A DNA stretch of 64,000 bases from Phyllobacterium zundukense. GTDB taxonomy: Bacteria > Pseudomonadota > Alphaproteobacteria > Rhizobiales > Rhizobiaceae. Shown here one piece after another: positions 52,597 to 62,126 of this stretch. A program made the position numbers and the translations under genes. Where the stretch lies: the NCBI RefSeq assembly GCF_002764115.1, contig NZ_CP017941.1:62001-126000 (forward strand). The letters run 5' to 3'. Under the pieces are notes generated by a model, which worked only from the letters and a program-made list of their open reading frames with translations, ran no database searches and was not told the origin of the DNA. Every line of letters starts with the position of its first letter. Positions within the stretch are counted from its first letter, which is position 1.

Positions 52597-52623
52597 AAGA
52601 GCCCGGAGCAGTGCCGGGCTCTT
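52597..52623 (+). terminator. Rho-independent-like terminator
   Basis: AAGAGCCCGG, loop AGCAGTG, CCGGGCTCTT: a perfect 10-bp stem 42 bp after the SRPBCC stop, followed by TTGG only. Confidence 0.7.
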
Positions 52624-52771
52624 GGGACCGATTGTCGGCCACCGGGCTTGTGATGGGACATCGAGCTTCCCGTCATTTGGTTTCCCACGTCATCTTAGGC
52701 CAAAAGCGTAATGTCCGCTCTATGGCCATTAGCGGCCGGTGCTCCTGCTTTCCACGACCGTCTGGCAATCG

Positions 52772-52998
52772 ATTAGGCCCGGAATTTTCCGATGCTAATG
52801 ATCGCCGATCTATCGGGACTTTTACCTAACTTGCGTGGGGGGAACGTTCGAAACGAGCCTTCGCTACCGAACAAAGCGCACAAGCCCGCGTTGGGCTTGT
52901 GCGCCTGTAGCGCGCCCGTGTGCAGCTGTAGCGCGCCGCGATCTTGGTTTTTTGCCACCCGATTTTAGAACAACGCATTTTTCAAAACTCGTAAATTT
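52772..52998 (+). repeat. Dispersed repeat, copy A
   Basis: The core 52781-52869 contains GGAATTTTCCGATGCTAATG and GGAACGTTCGAAACGAGCCT then TCGCTACC. A perfect 12-bp hairpin follows (52876-52904), then a tail (52926-52998, TTTTTTGCCACCCGATTTTA and onward) that recurs in copy C. On the minus strand the core ends in the peptide IISIGKFRA-stop. Confidence 0.8.
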
Positions 52999-53115
52999 TG
53001 ATACGTCTCAAAAGCCTGCGTATAGGCTGATGCAGAAATCGGGTGAATTTTGCGAGAGTTGTCTGGACGAATAAACCTACTATAGTCGCCGTTCCACGAA
53101 CAAGAGAGGTTGAAT

Positions 53116-53499
53116 GTGACCGAGTTACCAAGCACCACAGTGGAAATCATGCGGCCCTTCATCCCCGCCCGCAATTTCACTTTGAGCCAAGAATTCTACG
53201 AGGCGCTTGGGTTCAATGTGACCGTTGTCGCACCGAGAATTGCCACCGTGGTGGCCTCGGACGGCAAATCGGGATTTCTCCTCCAAAACTTCTACCAGAA
53301 GGACTTGGCCGAAAACTTGATGATGCAGATCATCGTGCCGGACGTTGATGCGTGGTGGGCACATATCCAATCGCTATCATTACCCGAGCGCTTCGGCGTC
53401 AACGCCCCGAAATCTCCGGTCGCCGAAGCATGGGGCATGCGTGTGGCCTATGTGTGGGACCCCTCAGGAGTGCTCTGGCACATTGCCTCAAAGGCATGA
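53116..53499 (+). CDS. VOC-family (glyoxalase/bleomycin-resistance-like) protein
   Basis: A 127-residue single-module VOC protein (RPFIPARNFTLSQEFYEALG, QIIVPDVDAWWAHIQSLSLP, YVWDPSGVLWHIA). The expected metal ligands are not all evident, so it may bind a ligand instead of catalysing. The GTG at 53116 has AGAGAGG 7 bases upstream; a TTG at 53110 is too close to it. Repeat copy B starts 26 bp after the stop. Confidence 0.8.
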   Translation: MTELPSTTVEIMRPFIPARNFTLSQEFYEALGFNVTVVAPRIATVVASDGKSGFLLQNFYQKDLAENLMMQIIVPDVDAWWAHIQSLSLPERFGVNAPKSPVAEAWGMRVAYVWDPSGVLWHIASKA

Positions 53500-53525
53500 C
53501 GCTAGGCATGCGGTTGTCATATCTA

Positions 53526-53577
53526 TGCGATGAATTTTCCGATGCTTATGATTTCCTGCTGATCGCGGTTTCGAACA
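53526..53577 (+). repeat. Dispersed repeat, copy B (left part only)
   Basis: TGAATTTTCCGATGCTTATG ATTTCC continues to GATCGCGG, then diverges at TTCGAACATGC. Minus-strand peptide RDQQEIISIGKFIA-stop. Confidence 0.75.
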
Positions 53578-53602
53578 TGCGCCCTTGCAGAAATCTCGAA
53601 CC

Positions 53603-54502
53603 ATGACCGATATCGATTGCGACTGGCTTTCCTCAATGTATGGGCGTCACTTTGCCGATCTGCATTTGGTCGTACCCGGCGTGAACCGCACTTATCGCCT
53701 CCATGATGAGATGGGTGTATCCTATCTGCGGCTCTATCGCGAGTTCGGAAGGCCACGTCCGCAAATCGCTGCTGAACTAGACCTGCTGGAGGTGTTTCCA
53801 GAGCAGCCGGAAGTCGAAATCTCCCGACCAATTCGAACGCGAGACGGAGCACTTTTGATCGATTTGACTTTCGAAGATCGCCATCGCCAAGCATGCCTTT
53901 TCCGAGCCATTGAGGGAAAGGACATCGACATCACGCCCGATGGCATAAAACATTTTGGGCAAGCGCTAGCGTCGCTGCATGTGGCCATGCCTACGAAAAT
54001 CGATGGGGCGGTTCGCCGCCTCGACCCAAGCGCAATTGGGAAAGACACCCTGGAGGCGATCAAAGCAATTTCAGGAAGTTCGGGTGTCTCGGAAGAAATC
54101 GAACACGAATTTCTTACAGCGTTTGAAAAACTTCAGACACGGTTCCTTCCTCAAGGCTTGTGTCATGGCGATGCGTGGACTGGCAATGCTCGCGTCAATG
54201 ATGGCAAAGTCGGTTTCTTCGACTTCGACGATTTTGGACAGGGAGCGTTGGTTCTCGACCTCGGTACGGCCGCATGGCATCTCCACGGCGAAAACAGCTC
54301 GCAGCGTGATCACCTGATCGATGCATTAGTTTCCGGATATGAAAAAGTCAGACCTCTGTCAGATGCCGAGCGAGAAAGCCTCCCTCTTTTCGTCCAGTTT
54401 GCAGAAGTTCGTTCGTTACGGTTTCTTGCCAAGCATTGCCTTCTCGGCGAAGAAATGTGGAGTGAAGTTTTCCGACGAGCAATGAAGACGTTCCGCTGTT
54501 AG
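53603..54502 (+). CDS. APH-fold kinase (SrkA-like phosphotransferase)
   Basis: A 299-residue phosphotransferase with catalytic loop LCHGDAWTGNARVN and metal-binding FFDFDDFGQG. The N-lobe (VVPGVNRTYRLHDEMGVSYL, RLYREFGRPRPQIAAELDLL) lacks the strong Gly-rich loop of drug kinases. The family covers Ser/Thr stress kinases, homoserine/choline-type kinases and aminoglycoside kinases; the substrate cannot be told. The ATG at 53603 lies 26 bp after repeat B. The gene sits between two copies of the dispersed repeat. Confidence 0.8.
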   Translation: MTDIDCDWLSSMYGRHFADLHLVVPGVNRTYRLHDEMGVSYLRLYREFGRPRPQIAAELDLLEVFPEQPEVEISRPIRTRDGALLIDLTFEDRHRQACLFRAIEGKDIDITPDGIKHFGQALASLHVAMPTKIDGAVRRLDPSAIGKDTLEAIKAISGSSGVSEEIEHEFLTAFEKLQTRFLPQGLCHGDAWTGNARVNDGKVGFFDFDDFGQGALVLDLGTAAWHLHGENSSQRDHLIDALVSGYEKVRPLSDAERESLPLFVQFAEVRSLRFLAKHCLLGEEMWSEVFRRAMKTFRC

Positions 54503-54567
54503 GGGGGCCGCTTTGGGCCAATACGGTCAGTGCTCCCTCGTCGCCCCCTAGCAACCTTATTAAGCGC

Positions 54568-54805
54568 GGAATTTGCCGATGCTGATTAATCCGCATTCAT
54601 CGCGAATTCGCATCTTCCTAGTTGGGGGGGAACGTTCGAAACGAGCCTTCGCTACCATCGCCACGGCCCCCACGGGGTCGTTGTTATTCAAAGGTTTTCC
54701 ATCCGCTTGCAGGAATGGGCTTAAATAGCTGTAGCGCGACGCTCGGTTTTGATTTTTTGCCATCCGATTTTAGAACAGCACATTTTGTAAAACTGGTATT
54801 TTGAA
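54568..54805 (+). repeat. Dispersed repeat, copy C
   Basis: The core 54568-54656 has GGAATTTGCCGATGCTGATT and GGAACGTTCGAAACGAGCCT then TCGCTACC. The tail 54727-54805 (AGCTGTAGCGCG, TTTTTTGCCATCCGATTTTA) matches the tail of copy A. The minus strand opens with an ATG: MRIRDECGLISIGKFRA-stop. Confidence 0.8.
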
Positions 54806-55039
54806 AGAGCTTCGAACTCTTTTCAAAGTCGCCTCAAATTGAATTCCCGTGCTAGCGATGAACTGATGCTTGATACCTGGCGCGATATTACCGCATTGGT
54901 GGAAAGCTGTCACAGCTGAGGCGCCCTGGAAGACGCATTTGCGCCAGGAGCAGACTTTCGTGCGCGCACCTGAAGGGGATGCATGCATGCTGGGCACATG
55001 GTAGCGTGGATAACCAGCAATGTTGCACAAATGGCGGCG

Positions 55040-56104
55040 ATGTCGAAGACAAGAAAGAATCATTATGTTCCGCAATGGTATCAAGAAGGCTTCTTCGAAT
55101 TAGGCCGCAATACGCTTGCCTATCTTGACCTGACGCCTCCACAGAAGGTTCTCAGTGACGGCCGCGTAATCACCGAAAGAGCCATCTTCGACGCACCCAC
55201 CTCCCGCTCCTTTCTGCAGAAGGACTTATACTCGACGTTCTTCGGAACTTCCGTCAACGACGAGATTGAGCGTCGTCTGTTTGGTGACATCGATGCCAGG
55301 GGTTCTAATGCTGTCAGGGCCTTCGCTGGAAATGACGTCCGTCAATGGCACCGCAATTTCCAAACCCTTTTCGAATACATTGACATCCAGAAAATACGCA
55401 CGCCCAAGGGATTAGATTGGCTGAAAGCTCAGTATCCTACGCTCACCCAGAACGAATTGATGCAGGAGATGCAGGGAATCCGCATGATGCACTGCACGAT
55501 ATGGACGGAAGGGGTACGCGAGATCGTCTCTGCCGAAGACGCCGATGTGAAGTTCATCATCAGCGACCATCCGGTCACAATCTACAATCACGCGGTTCCA
55601 CCCGAGGCGCGGACATCCGCCTATCCACGTGATCCGAAGATCGCTTTGAAGGCTTCACAGACGATCTTTCCGCTGAACCGCGATTACTGTCTAATCCTTA
55701 CCAACCTTGAGTACGCACAGGACCCGGCGACAAGCCCCCTCGACAAGCGGACCTTTGCGCGCAACTATCGGAGCTCGATGGTTCGAACCGACGCGTTCAT
55801 TCGCACTCGAAAGCTCTCGAGCCAAGAAGTCGCACGCGTCAACTATGTCGTAAAGGCGCGTGCTCGCCGCTATATCGCCGCCGGGCGCAAGGAATGGCTT
55901 TATCCCGAAGAGACCGTTTCCGATCCTTGGGGTGAGCTGCGGAAGACTCTTCTGCCACCCGAGGACGAACTCTTTCACTTCGGCGGCGAGATGTTTGCGC
56001 GGTTCGAGGACGGTCGTGTCCACTATCAAGACGAGTTCGGCAGAACCGAAAAACAACGCGGACTTTCTGAAGAAAGACCCGCCAGTCAGGCCGCTACGCC
56101 CTAG
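55040..56104 (+). CDS. DUF4238-family protein
   Basis: A 354-residue protein beginning KTRKNHYVPQWYQEGFF, the hallmark of DUF4238 (NHYVPQ.Y...F). Further family-like parts are SRSFLQKDLYSTFFGTSVND, FIISDHPVTIYNH and FPLNRDYCLILT. The biochemical function is unknown. The ATG at 55040 puts the motif at the N-terminus; 55031 is an alternative. Its last 89 bp overlap the next gene in another frame, a tight coupling suggesting the two products work together. Confidence 0.75.
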   Translation: MSKTRKNHYVPQWYQEGFFELGRNTLAYLDLTPPQKVLSDGRVITERAIFDAPTSRSFLQKDLYSTFFGTSVNDEIERRLFGDIDARGSNAVRAFAGNDVRQWHRNFQTLFEYIDIQKIRTPKGLDWLKAQYPTLTQNELMQEMQGIRMMHCTIWTEGVREIVSAEDADVKFIISDHPVTIYNHAVPPEARTSAYPRDPKIALKASQTIFPLNRDYCLILTNLEYAQDPATSPLDKRTFARNYRSSMVRTDAFIRTRKLSSQEVARVNYVVKARARRYIAAGRKEWLYPEETVSDPWGELRKTLLPPEDELFHFGGEMFARFEDGRVHYQDEFGRTEKQRGLSEERPASQAATP

Positions 56105-57491
56105 GGATGCGTGCGGCTGCGGATCCGGACTACCCTTCAAGTCTTGCTGTAAACCGAAGCCTATTGCGCTGCGTCCAACATGGAACGAGCCCAGCATCCG
56201 CGAACGAAACCTCATGCTTTACAATGGCATTGTGAGAATTCTCGGCCTCGAACAGGGAAAAGACTGGGTGACGGTCCGACGCGACCTGAGTGATGAAAAG
56301 ATCAGTAGGATATATTCCCTGTACGAAGCATTATGGCCGCTCGAGACTGATCTTCTCCAGCTACTGCCAAAACCCGATGGGATTGCTCGAGCGGTCTATA
56401 CCGGCTCCATTCATCCCACGACAATCACTGAGTTTGCGCTCGGAGCGTCTCTCTACTTCGGCGAGTTGATGATCGAGCAACCTTTCATACATGCCGGAAC
56501 GGTCAAAAAGGAATTCAGCCCGGTCGAAAACCCGAACGCCTACCGTCAGGAGTTTCTCAAGACCGTCCTTTTCTTCCTCAAAGTCATGCCGTTGGTCGAG
56601 CGCGGTCTGGTTAACCTGATCCCCGATCCCTGCAACTTCGATACCCATCTGCGCGATCAGATGATGCACATGGCGGAGTCTCGGTCTGCCGGGATCGAAA
56701 TAGATTCGCGTAAAGACGCTCGCCTCGAAGAGCTCATGAGGGAGGACTTCAAGCGAAACCTCATGTCGCTGCCCCGAGACGCGCTGCGGTCTCAGATGCT
56801 GAAAGCCTCGCCGGAGCTAGACGGGGTGAGCTTAGAGCAGGCTCTGCTGGGAATTGAGCAACTCCGGGAGCGTGACCCGTTGGCCGTCCTGCAAGGCGAC
56901 TCTTTGGTTGCCGGCGAAAAAGGCGGGCAGTTCAACCTGATGAAGCTTGCTCCGAATTTCGAAATGGCGATGTATTTGGCGCAGGCGACAGGCTCCTGTA
57001 TCGTGACAGACAGCGCATTTCGTTGGAGCGAAGTCATGAGAGCCATCAATCAACGCGCGCGTGGCTCAAGAGCCGGGCTTGCAACACTCGCACAAAGCAT
57101 CAAGGATTCGAAATTTGCGTTTCCGCAGAATGTCGCGGACATTGAGGCATTGGCTTCCGGCAAGTCCTTCGTTACCTATCCCGCGTTGATGCGCGACGTC
57201 TTCAAATATCTTTCGAAGCGTGGCGACCGCGGGCCCAAACCAAACTTGGAGGGACATCTGACTGCCCGATTCGCACGAGCACACTCGTCGGCACAAGCTG
57301 CGATCACAAAGGCGCGCATTCCTGCCAAGGAAGCTCGAATTTCCTGCGTTTTCTCACCTGGGGGCATCCAGGATAACACCGTCAACCGTCTCCTTCTGAT
57401 GTCGAGTTCGGAAAGGCATCTAACAAGTGTCCCGATGGCGTTCTTCATTGAAAGGCAAGCTTCTCGCGGGACCGACCAGAAAGCCAGGTGA
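56016..57491 (+). CDS. SEC-C-motif protein coupled to the DUF4238 gene
   Basis: A 491-residue protein. Near the N-terminus (~residues 33-48) is ACGCGSGLPFKSCCKPK, a SEC-C zinc-binding motif. The remainder is helical with no recognised domain; YPALMRDVFKYLSKRGDRGP and SIHPTTITEFALGASLYFGE stand out. The start is inferred: a GTG at 56016 with GAGGACG upstream begins just before the motif, inside the preceding gene. A longer frame from 55860 has unlikely residues. SEC-C motifs often mark proteins interacting with the translation or secretion machinery, but no role can be assigned. Confidence 0.65.
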   Translation: MSTIKTSSAEPKNNADFLKKDPPVRPLRPRDACGCGSGLPFKSCCKPKPIALRPTWNEPSIRERNLMLYNGIVRILGLEQGKDWVTVRRDLSDEKISRIYSLYEALWPLETDLLQLLPKPDGIARAVYTGSIHPTTITEFALGASLYFGELMIEQPFIHAGTVKKEFSPVENPNAYRQEFLKTVLFFLKVMPLVERGLVNLIPDPCNFDTHLRDQMMHMAESRSAGIEIDSRKDARLEELMREDFKRNLMSLPRDALRSQMLKASPELDGVSLEQALLGIEQLRERDPLAVLQGDSLVAGEKGGQFNLMKLAPNFEMAMYLAQATGSCIVTDSAFRWSEVMRAINQRARGSRAGLATLAQSIKDSKFAFPQNVADIEALASGKSFVTYPALMRDVFKYLSKRGDRGPKPNLEGHLTARFARAHSSAQAAITKARIPAKEARISCVFSPGGIQDNTVNRLLLMSSSERHLTSVPMAFFIERQASRGTDQKAR

Positions 57492-57737
57492 ATCATAAGC
57501 GGCCACCACTATCCTCGCTTGCCCCACGACTGCGCACGAACTGCATTTGAACCGACGCTCAAGGTCAGCTAACTCGGCATCAAACGGTACTTTGAAATTG
57601 CGGGAATTATTCTCGGGTCGATGAGAGTGTCGTGCTTGCAACGTGTGCAGATGATTTTCAGGATTTGCCATTTGGCTAAGTCGCAGAGGCGCATCGCGAG
57701 TCTCCATTGAAACAAAGGCGGTCGCAACGCACTTAGT

Positions 57738-58670
57738 TTAAGCCGCCTCCCCGGGGCGTTCAAGAAGGTCTGCGGTGCGGGAGGCAAAAAGAAGTCGGTC
57801 GATCTCTTCTACTCGGTCACGACGGCGCGCGAGCTTCTTGCTGATACGGCCAAACGATCGCGGTCTTTGGGTTGTCTCTCGGCTTGCCTGCAACTGCTCG
57901 ATATAGACGGTCTCAATGCGCTTGTTGGAGACGCGATCGAAGATCCAGCAAAATGATGCTGGAAGGCGGCGCACGTCGAATTCGGGCGTTTTCGATGCAG
58001 CGTCCTCCGCTATAATCTTTTCGAGAACTACCTGATCCCAAATATCGGGGTCCTGATTGCAGCGGTCTTTCCAGATTTCCATCAGCCGGGCGGCCGCTGG
58101 CGTGTCATTGATTAGGATTGTGGCTGCGATCAATCTGTTTTCGGCTTCGTCGTAGTAGACGGACAGGTCGCCGTCGTGTCCGTCAAATGCTGGCCAGGGG
58201 TTTCTATGAAATACGGCATCAACATCCACGTATAACAGTGGGCCTCGCTTCGATCGCCGTTCATTAGAGAGAAATGTCGCCTTCATCGACGCGTTGCGCA
58301 CCCAGCTACCGGCGCTCGCAACGGGCGTCGAGGCCACCATGAGACCGAGGCGATGTGCCGAGGCGGTCATTCGCTGGGCTTCCCGTTCGTAGATCGAGTC
58401 CGTGGTGTAGAATGCCACGATCTGATGACCGCCGTTTGATGAAGTCGCGAACCTTGCCGCAGCTTCAGTATCGTCCGGAAAGCCGATGATCATCGATCGA
58501 TGGGCCGGAGACCATGCGCGAAATTTATTCAGGATTGCAGTAATCACAGACTCGGCTTTCTCGCTCAGAACGTCAGTTCCAAGCGGCGGGGGATTTGGGA
58601 ATTTGATCTGTTGAAACAGAGAGGAAGGGACGGCGACAATTGCAATTTGGATTGAGTTCGTCAACGCCAA
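57738..58670 (-). CDS. Glycosyltransferase-like protein (nucleotide-diphospho-sugar fold)
   Basis: A 310-residue protein with the GT-A-like arrangement LLYVDVDAVFHRNPWPAF, where D-x-D would bind metal and the sugar nucleotide, then AATILINDTPAAARLMEIWK and DQVVLEKIIAEDAASKTPEF. The C-terminus is basic and then Glu-rich. The acceptor is unknown; relatives occur in surface-polysaccharide and phage loci. It lies 30 bp downstream of a methylase remnant on the same strand. Confidence 0.6.
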   Translation of the reverse strand: MALTNSIQIAIVAVPSSLFQQIKFPNPPPLGTDVLSEKAESVITAILNKFRAWSPAHRSMIIGFPDDTEAAARFATSSNGGHQIVAFYTTDSIYEREAQRMTASAHRLGLMVASTPVASAGSWVRNASMKATFLSNERRSKRGPLLYVDVDAVFHRNPWPAFDGHDGDLSVYYDEAENRLIAATILINDTPAAARLMEIWKDRCNQDPDIWDQVVLEKIIAEDAASKTPEFDVRRLPASFCWIFDRVSNKRIETVYIEQLQASRETTQRPRSFGRISKKLARRRDRVEEIDRLLFASRTADLLERPGEAA

Positions 58671-58700
58671 ATCCGAAGGATGAAATTGCCATAGTCCAAG

Positions 58701-59440
58701 CTATCCGGTGATGATCAGCTCCAGAGCTGGCGTGCCCTTCCCCGTCGCTACTGGGTAGCTCAGGGAAACCTGTTGGAGGCTGAACATTGCGAACTGTTCC
58801 CGAATCTCCGGGACATCATTGATCGACATGATGAAGCGACCTTTCAAGCGACCGAGGCGCTCTGCCATCAAAGCAAATTGCTCTCGTCCAAAGAGTTGTT
58901 TTCCGTAGTCGCCTTCAGATCCCCAGTAGGGTGGATCGAGATAGAATAGGGTTCCAGGCCGATCGTATCGATTGACGAAATCCAACCAGTCCAAGTTCTC
59001 CAGAACGACGCCCGAAAGGCGCTCGTGAGCATCTTCCAGCAGCGGAGCCAGACGGTTCATGTTGAACCGGGACGGACCTTCATAATTCACGCCGAAATTT
59101 TGACCGGCGACCTTGCCGCCGAACGCCAACCGCTGGAGATAGAGGAACCGGGCTGCACGTTCTAGGTCAGTGAGCGTAGCTGCGTCGCATGCTTTCAGAC
59201 GCTCGAACTCCCGGCGCGAGGTAATCTGGAACCGAAGCGTATCCATGAACTGCGGATAATGACGCTGCAGTATCCTGAAGAGATTCACGACTTCGCCGTT
59301 TCGGTCATTGATCACTTCGGAGCGTGGGACAGCTTTTCGGCGGAAGAACACGCCACCCATGCCGACAAAAACCTCCGCATATATAGAGTGTGGAGTGGCT
59401 GCGATCAGTTCGCAGATCTTGCGGGAGAGAACGATTTGAC
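58701..59440 (-). pseudogene. D12-class adenine-specific DNA methylase, 5'-truncated
   Basis: The protein keeps FVGMGGVFFRR (SAM motif I), YLDPPYWGSEGDYG (catalytic DPPY), NFGVNYEGPSRFN and the C-terminal TGKGTPALELIITG. The N-terminal PWxGGK motif that D12 methylases need is missing: before SRKICELIAATPHS the frame reads QTIGQIVL and then (59440-59558) residues that are only the reverse strand of a SRAP gene. A breakpoint near 59400-59440 removed the start. The fused frame from 59558 may be expressed but is probably inactive. Confidence 0.7.
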
Positions 59441-59998
59441 CAATCGTCTGACGCCGCAGATGGATGTCTTTCCGGACTATCCTGCCCCGATTGGCCGCAA
59501 AGACGCGAACGTGACCGCGAACTGGCGATAGCCCGTTGGGGGATGCCGACACCGCCACAGTTTTTGAAGGGGGAAGTCGACTATGGCGTCACCAATATTC
59601 GCAATGTGAAGTCGCCGCACTGGCGGGCATGGCTCGGCCCGGCAAACCGATGCGTTGTGCCGGCAACAAGCTTTTCGGAATATGGCCAGCATCCGGATCC
59701 GGTCACCAAGAAAAAGCCGCTGCATTGGTTTGCGCTCAATGAGGACAAGCCGCTCTTCTGGTTCGCGGGCATCTGGACGAGCTGGTATAGCGTGCGGAAG
59801 AAGAAAGAAGGACCTATCCAGGCGGACATATTTGCCTTCCTCACGACAGACCCCAACTCAGTGGTCGCTCCGATCCATCCCAAAGCGATGCCGGTTATCC
59901 TTACGACAGCCGAGGAAATTGACGTTTGGATGAATGCGCCGGCTGACGAAGCATTGAAGCTGCAGAGGTGTACCTACAATAATTATTCGGGACTGTAG
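59400..59998 (+). pseudogene. SRAP-family (YedK/HMCES-like) peptidase, 5'-truncated and frameshifted
   Basis: From ~59535 the frame reads LAIARWGMPTPPQFLKGEVD, GVTNIRNVKSPHWRAWLGPA, NRCVVPATSFSEY and IHPKAMPVILT, the SRAP domain with its Asn, Glu and His. SRAP proteins shield abasic sites by a thiazolidine bond from Cys2. That start (MCxxY) is absent: the upstream frame (NRLTPQMDVFPDYPAPIGRK) fades at ~59400 into the methylase and is joined by a one-base shift at ~59508. Without Cys2 it cannot do the family reaction. Confidence 0.8.
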
Positions 59999-60159
59999 GC
60001 TTATATGTGGGAATACGTGAGAATTTCCGGGATTGCCTGATATTTGCGTGTTGGTCCCGATCCCTGCCGCTTTAGCCGGAGGCGAATTGGACACCGGTTC
60101 TAGAATACGTGCTTTAAGTACTTGATCGTTGACATCTCGATCTGTAAACGCACACACGG

Positions 60160-60645
60160 TCACAAGACGGGGCGAGTACCTAAACTTTGGGAAAGCCGTA
60201 GCAGATACCCGTTGGGATCCTGCACCAAGAATTCCTTCGATCCGCTCTCCTGATCCTCGCCGATCCGATACCAACTCTCTTTGGCTTCTCTGAACAGAGG
60301 CCAGTGAGCCTTATCGAGAGCGATGATGATTGGATCTATATTCTGCACCTCAATTTGAAAATTTACCCCTCTTCCAAAGGGTTTTTCCAAGGTTCCAGTA
60401 AGCCATTCTCCGTTGACCTGACACAGCATAATTTGCGCGCCTTCGCGTTCAAGGTAGGCGAACTTGGCAGCGGGTCTATCATAGGCCACCTTGAAGCCGA
60501 GCAATCGGCACCAGAACGTCAAACTGATCTCAATATCCAAGACATCAAGTTCCGGGACGAGAGCATTGAACCCGCCAGTCGGCGCGCGCCCCGTTCCATC
60601 TGCCTTATTTCGTTCCGTCTGTGAAAGAGTCGTCGTCACTTTCAA
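60160..60645 (-). CDS. Bleomycin-resistance-like VOC protein
   Basis: A 161-residue VOC protein: VPELDVLDIEISLTFWCRLL, GFKVAYDRPAAKFAYLEREG, GRGVNFQIEVQNIDPIIIAL and KEFLVQDPNGYLLRLSQSLG give the two beta-alpha-beta modules of BLMA/Sh ble-type binders. It might sequester a drug or bind another small molecule. An alternative start further in (after ~20 residues of Thr/Gly-rich sequence) would match the family better. Confidence 0.78.
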   Translation of the reverse strand: MKVTTTLSQTERNKADGTGRAPTGGFNALVPELDVLDIEISLTFWCRLLGFKVAYDRPAAKFAYLEREGAQIMLCQVNGEWLTGTLEKPFGRGVNFQIEVQNIDPIIIALDKAHWPLFREAKESWYRIGEDQESGSKEFLVQDPNGYLLRLSQSLGTRPVL

Positions 60646-60863
60646 GCCTTTGATGTTCAGGATGAGCAGGTAAGACGACGGTTGATCTGCTCAACCGATC
60701 GGAAGTTCATATTTTGAACGACGCCCGCTGGATACCATTGAAGATGCGGTTCAGCCATTGCAAACATCGAATTCCTAATGAATCGGAAAGAGAGTTTGCC
60801 TTGATTAAGCGAGTAAGCAGGAGTGGTCGATGACGAGCACACGAATTTCGCAGGGCTTCTGAC

Positions 60864-61526
60864 ATGGTAGCGACCTCTCGCCCAAGACCCACCGGTGTGC
60901 GGCAATTCCTTAATTCTGAGCAGCAGCGCGACTGGATAGAGGGCAAGGTCGACTTGCCGGACACGAGCGATCGCTTGGAGTCCCTGGAACAGCGCTTCAA
61001 ATATGTCGCGCGATTTGAGAAGCTACTTAGTCGCCCGCAAGCAGGGGAAGTACTGGAGATTCTCGGACTATACGGTCCAAGCTGCATTCCGATCCTGCGC
61101 AAGACCGAGCGCTACTACTGGTCGGTTTCCTGTCTGCCGTCGACCTCGGACAAGCCGCTCGTCCGCGTCAATGCGAGCTGGATGGAGCTTTTCACGCTCT
61201 ATGCCCAGGGCGACGATATCCGCGCCAGATTCATCATGCATCTTTCGGATTTCACTACGGATCGTTCAGCCACGCCGAGCCGAGTGGACGAACCCTTTCT
61301 CGAGCAAAGCGTCGCGACGCCAGAGCACGTCAGTTATTTCTTCCCGCGCGGTGCCGACATTTTCGGCATCAATGTGCAAGGCTCTGTCTCGATCCGCAAA
61401 TTCCTCACGAGCCGCCGCGTGTTGCGCGCCATTCGGACGTTCAACCTGACGCACATGAACCGGGGGCGGAACGCCTATCAGGCGAGCCATTGCTACAGCG
61501 TGGCGGATTACATGCAGGCAGATTGA
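60864..61526 (+). CDS. Hypothetical protein (220 aa)
   Basis: A soluble protein without recognised domains. Parts that look conserved are ARFEKLLSRPQAGEVLEILG, YYWSVSCLPSTSDKPLVRVN and HVSYFFPRGADIFGINVQGS. The ATG at 60864 has no strong ribosome binding site. No partner gene can be assigned. Confidence 0.55.
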   Translation: MVATSRPRPTGVRQFLNSEQQRDWIEGKVDLPDTSDRLESLEQRFKYVARFEKLLSRPQAGEVLEILGLYGPSCIPILRKTERYYWSVSCLPSTSDKPLVRVNASWMELFTLYAQGDDIRARFIMHLSDFTTDRSATPSRVDEPFLEQSVATPEHVSYFFPRGADIFGINVQGSVSIRKFLTSRRVLRAIRTFNLTHMNRGRNAYQASHCYSVADYMQAD

Positions 61527-61727
61527 GGGGGTCTTTAATGCGCGCCATCTTGGCGAACTCGCAGGCGCCGTCGCGGCCCCATTTCGCGAGGTCGAAAAGA
61601 CAACGGAGGCGCACTTGCACTTGACTGTCTCGGCCTAACGACGGCGCCAACCTCGGCCGGTGTGCGCCCCATTTCTGGTCGTTGAGCAGGCAGGAGGCCG
61701 ATCCCGAAAGCGGTCATCTGGCGCGAC

Positions 61728-62045
61728 TAACCATGGGAGCGCTGACCTCGTATTCCGCATAGAAGACGCCACCGCGCCCACTCATCGCTGCCGGCGTCAG
61801 CTCCTTCTCCGCCTCAAGCAACGCGAGTCGTGCTGCGAGCCCCTTGCGCATTCCAGTCTTGCGGTCGGTCAATGTCAGCGCCTGTTAGGGCTTAAATCGT
61901 CGGAATGGCCCACCCTCAAGCGCGGCCACTGGGAGATGGGGCGTCCGTCGATGCGAAAGGGATGTTGGCCATTATCACCCCATTCTTGCGGCCAGCCGGT
62001 CGGCGAGTCCTCCCAATCCTCTTGTCGGCCATCGATCGGTCTGAA
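61728..62045 (-). pseudogene. Fragments of DUF899-type (thioredoxin-like) genes
   Basis: Minus-strand frames give GRQEDWEDSPTGWPQEWGDN then GQHPFRIDGRPISQWPRLRV (62045-61890) and TDRKTGMRKGLAARLALLEA then EKELT (61880-61790). The first resembles the C-terminal block (GRQESWEDSPRGYPQ) and the second the N-terminal helix (LLVKEKAL/LLEAEKELTR) of DUF899 proteins like the complete gene next door. They are in the wrong order for one gene, so at least one rearrangement occurred. 61527-61727 shows nothing clear. Confidence 0.5.
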
Positions 62046-62126
62046 CCTCGTTCATCTCTTCTCTCCTCCACTTGCGCATCGACGCAGTTCCGGAACGCGT
62101 CCACTCCGGCATCCGGCGCCTTCCAG

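Noticed and set aside
52773..52958. Minus-strand 61-codon gene in repeat A (and the similar 67-codon frame in copy C) as ordinary genes
   Set aside because: Only the last ~10 codons are conserved between copies; the upstream halves differ completely, so the long frames themselves are not supported.
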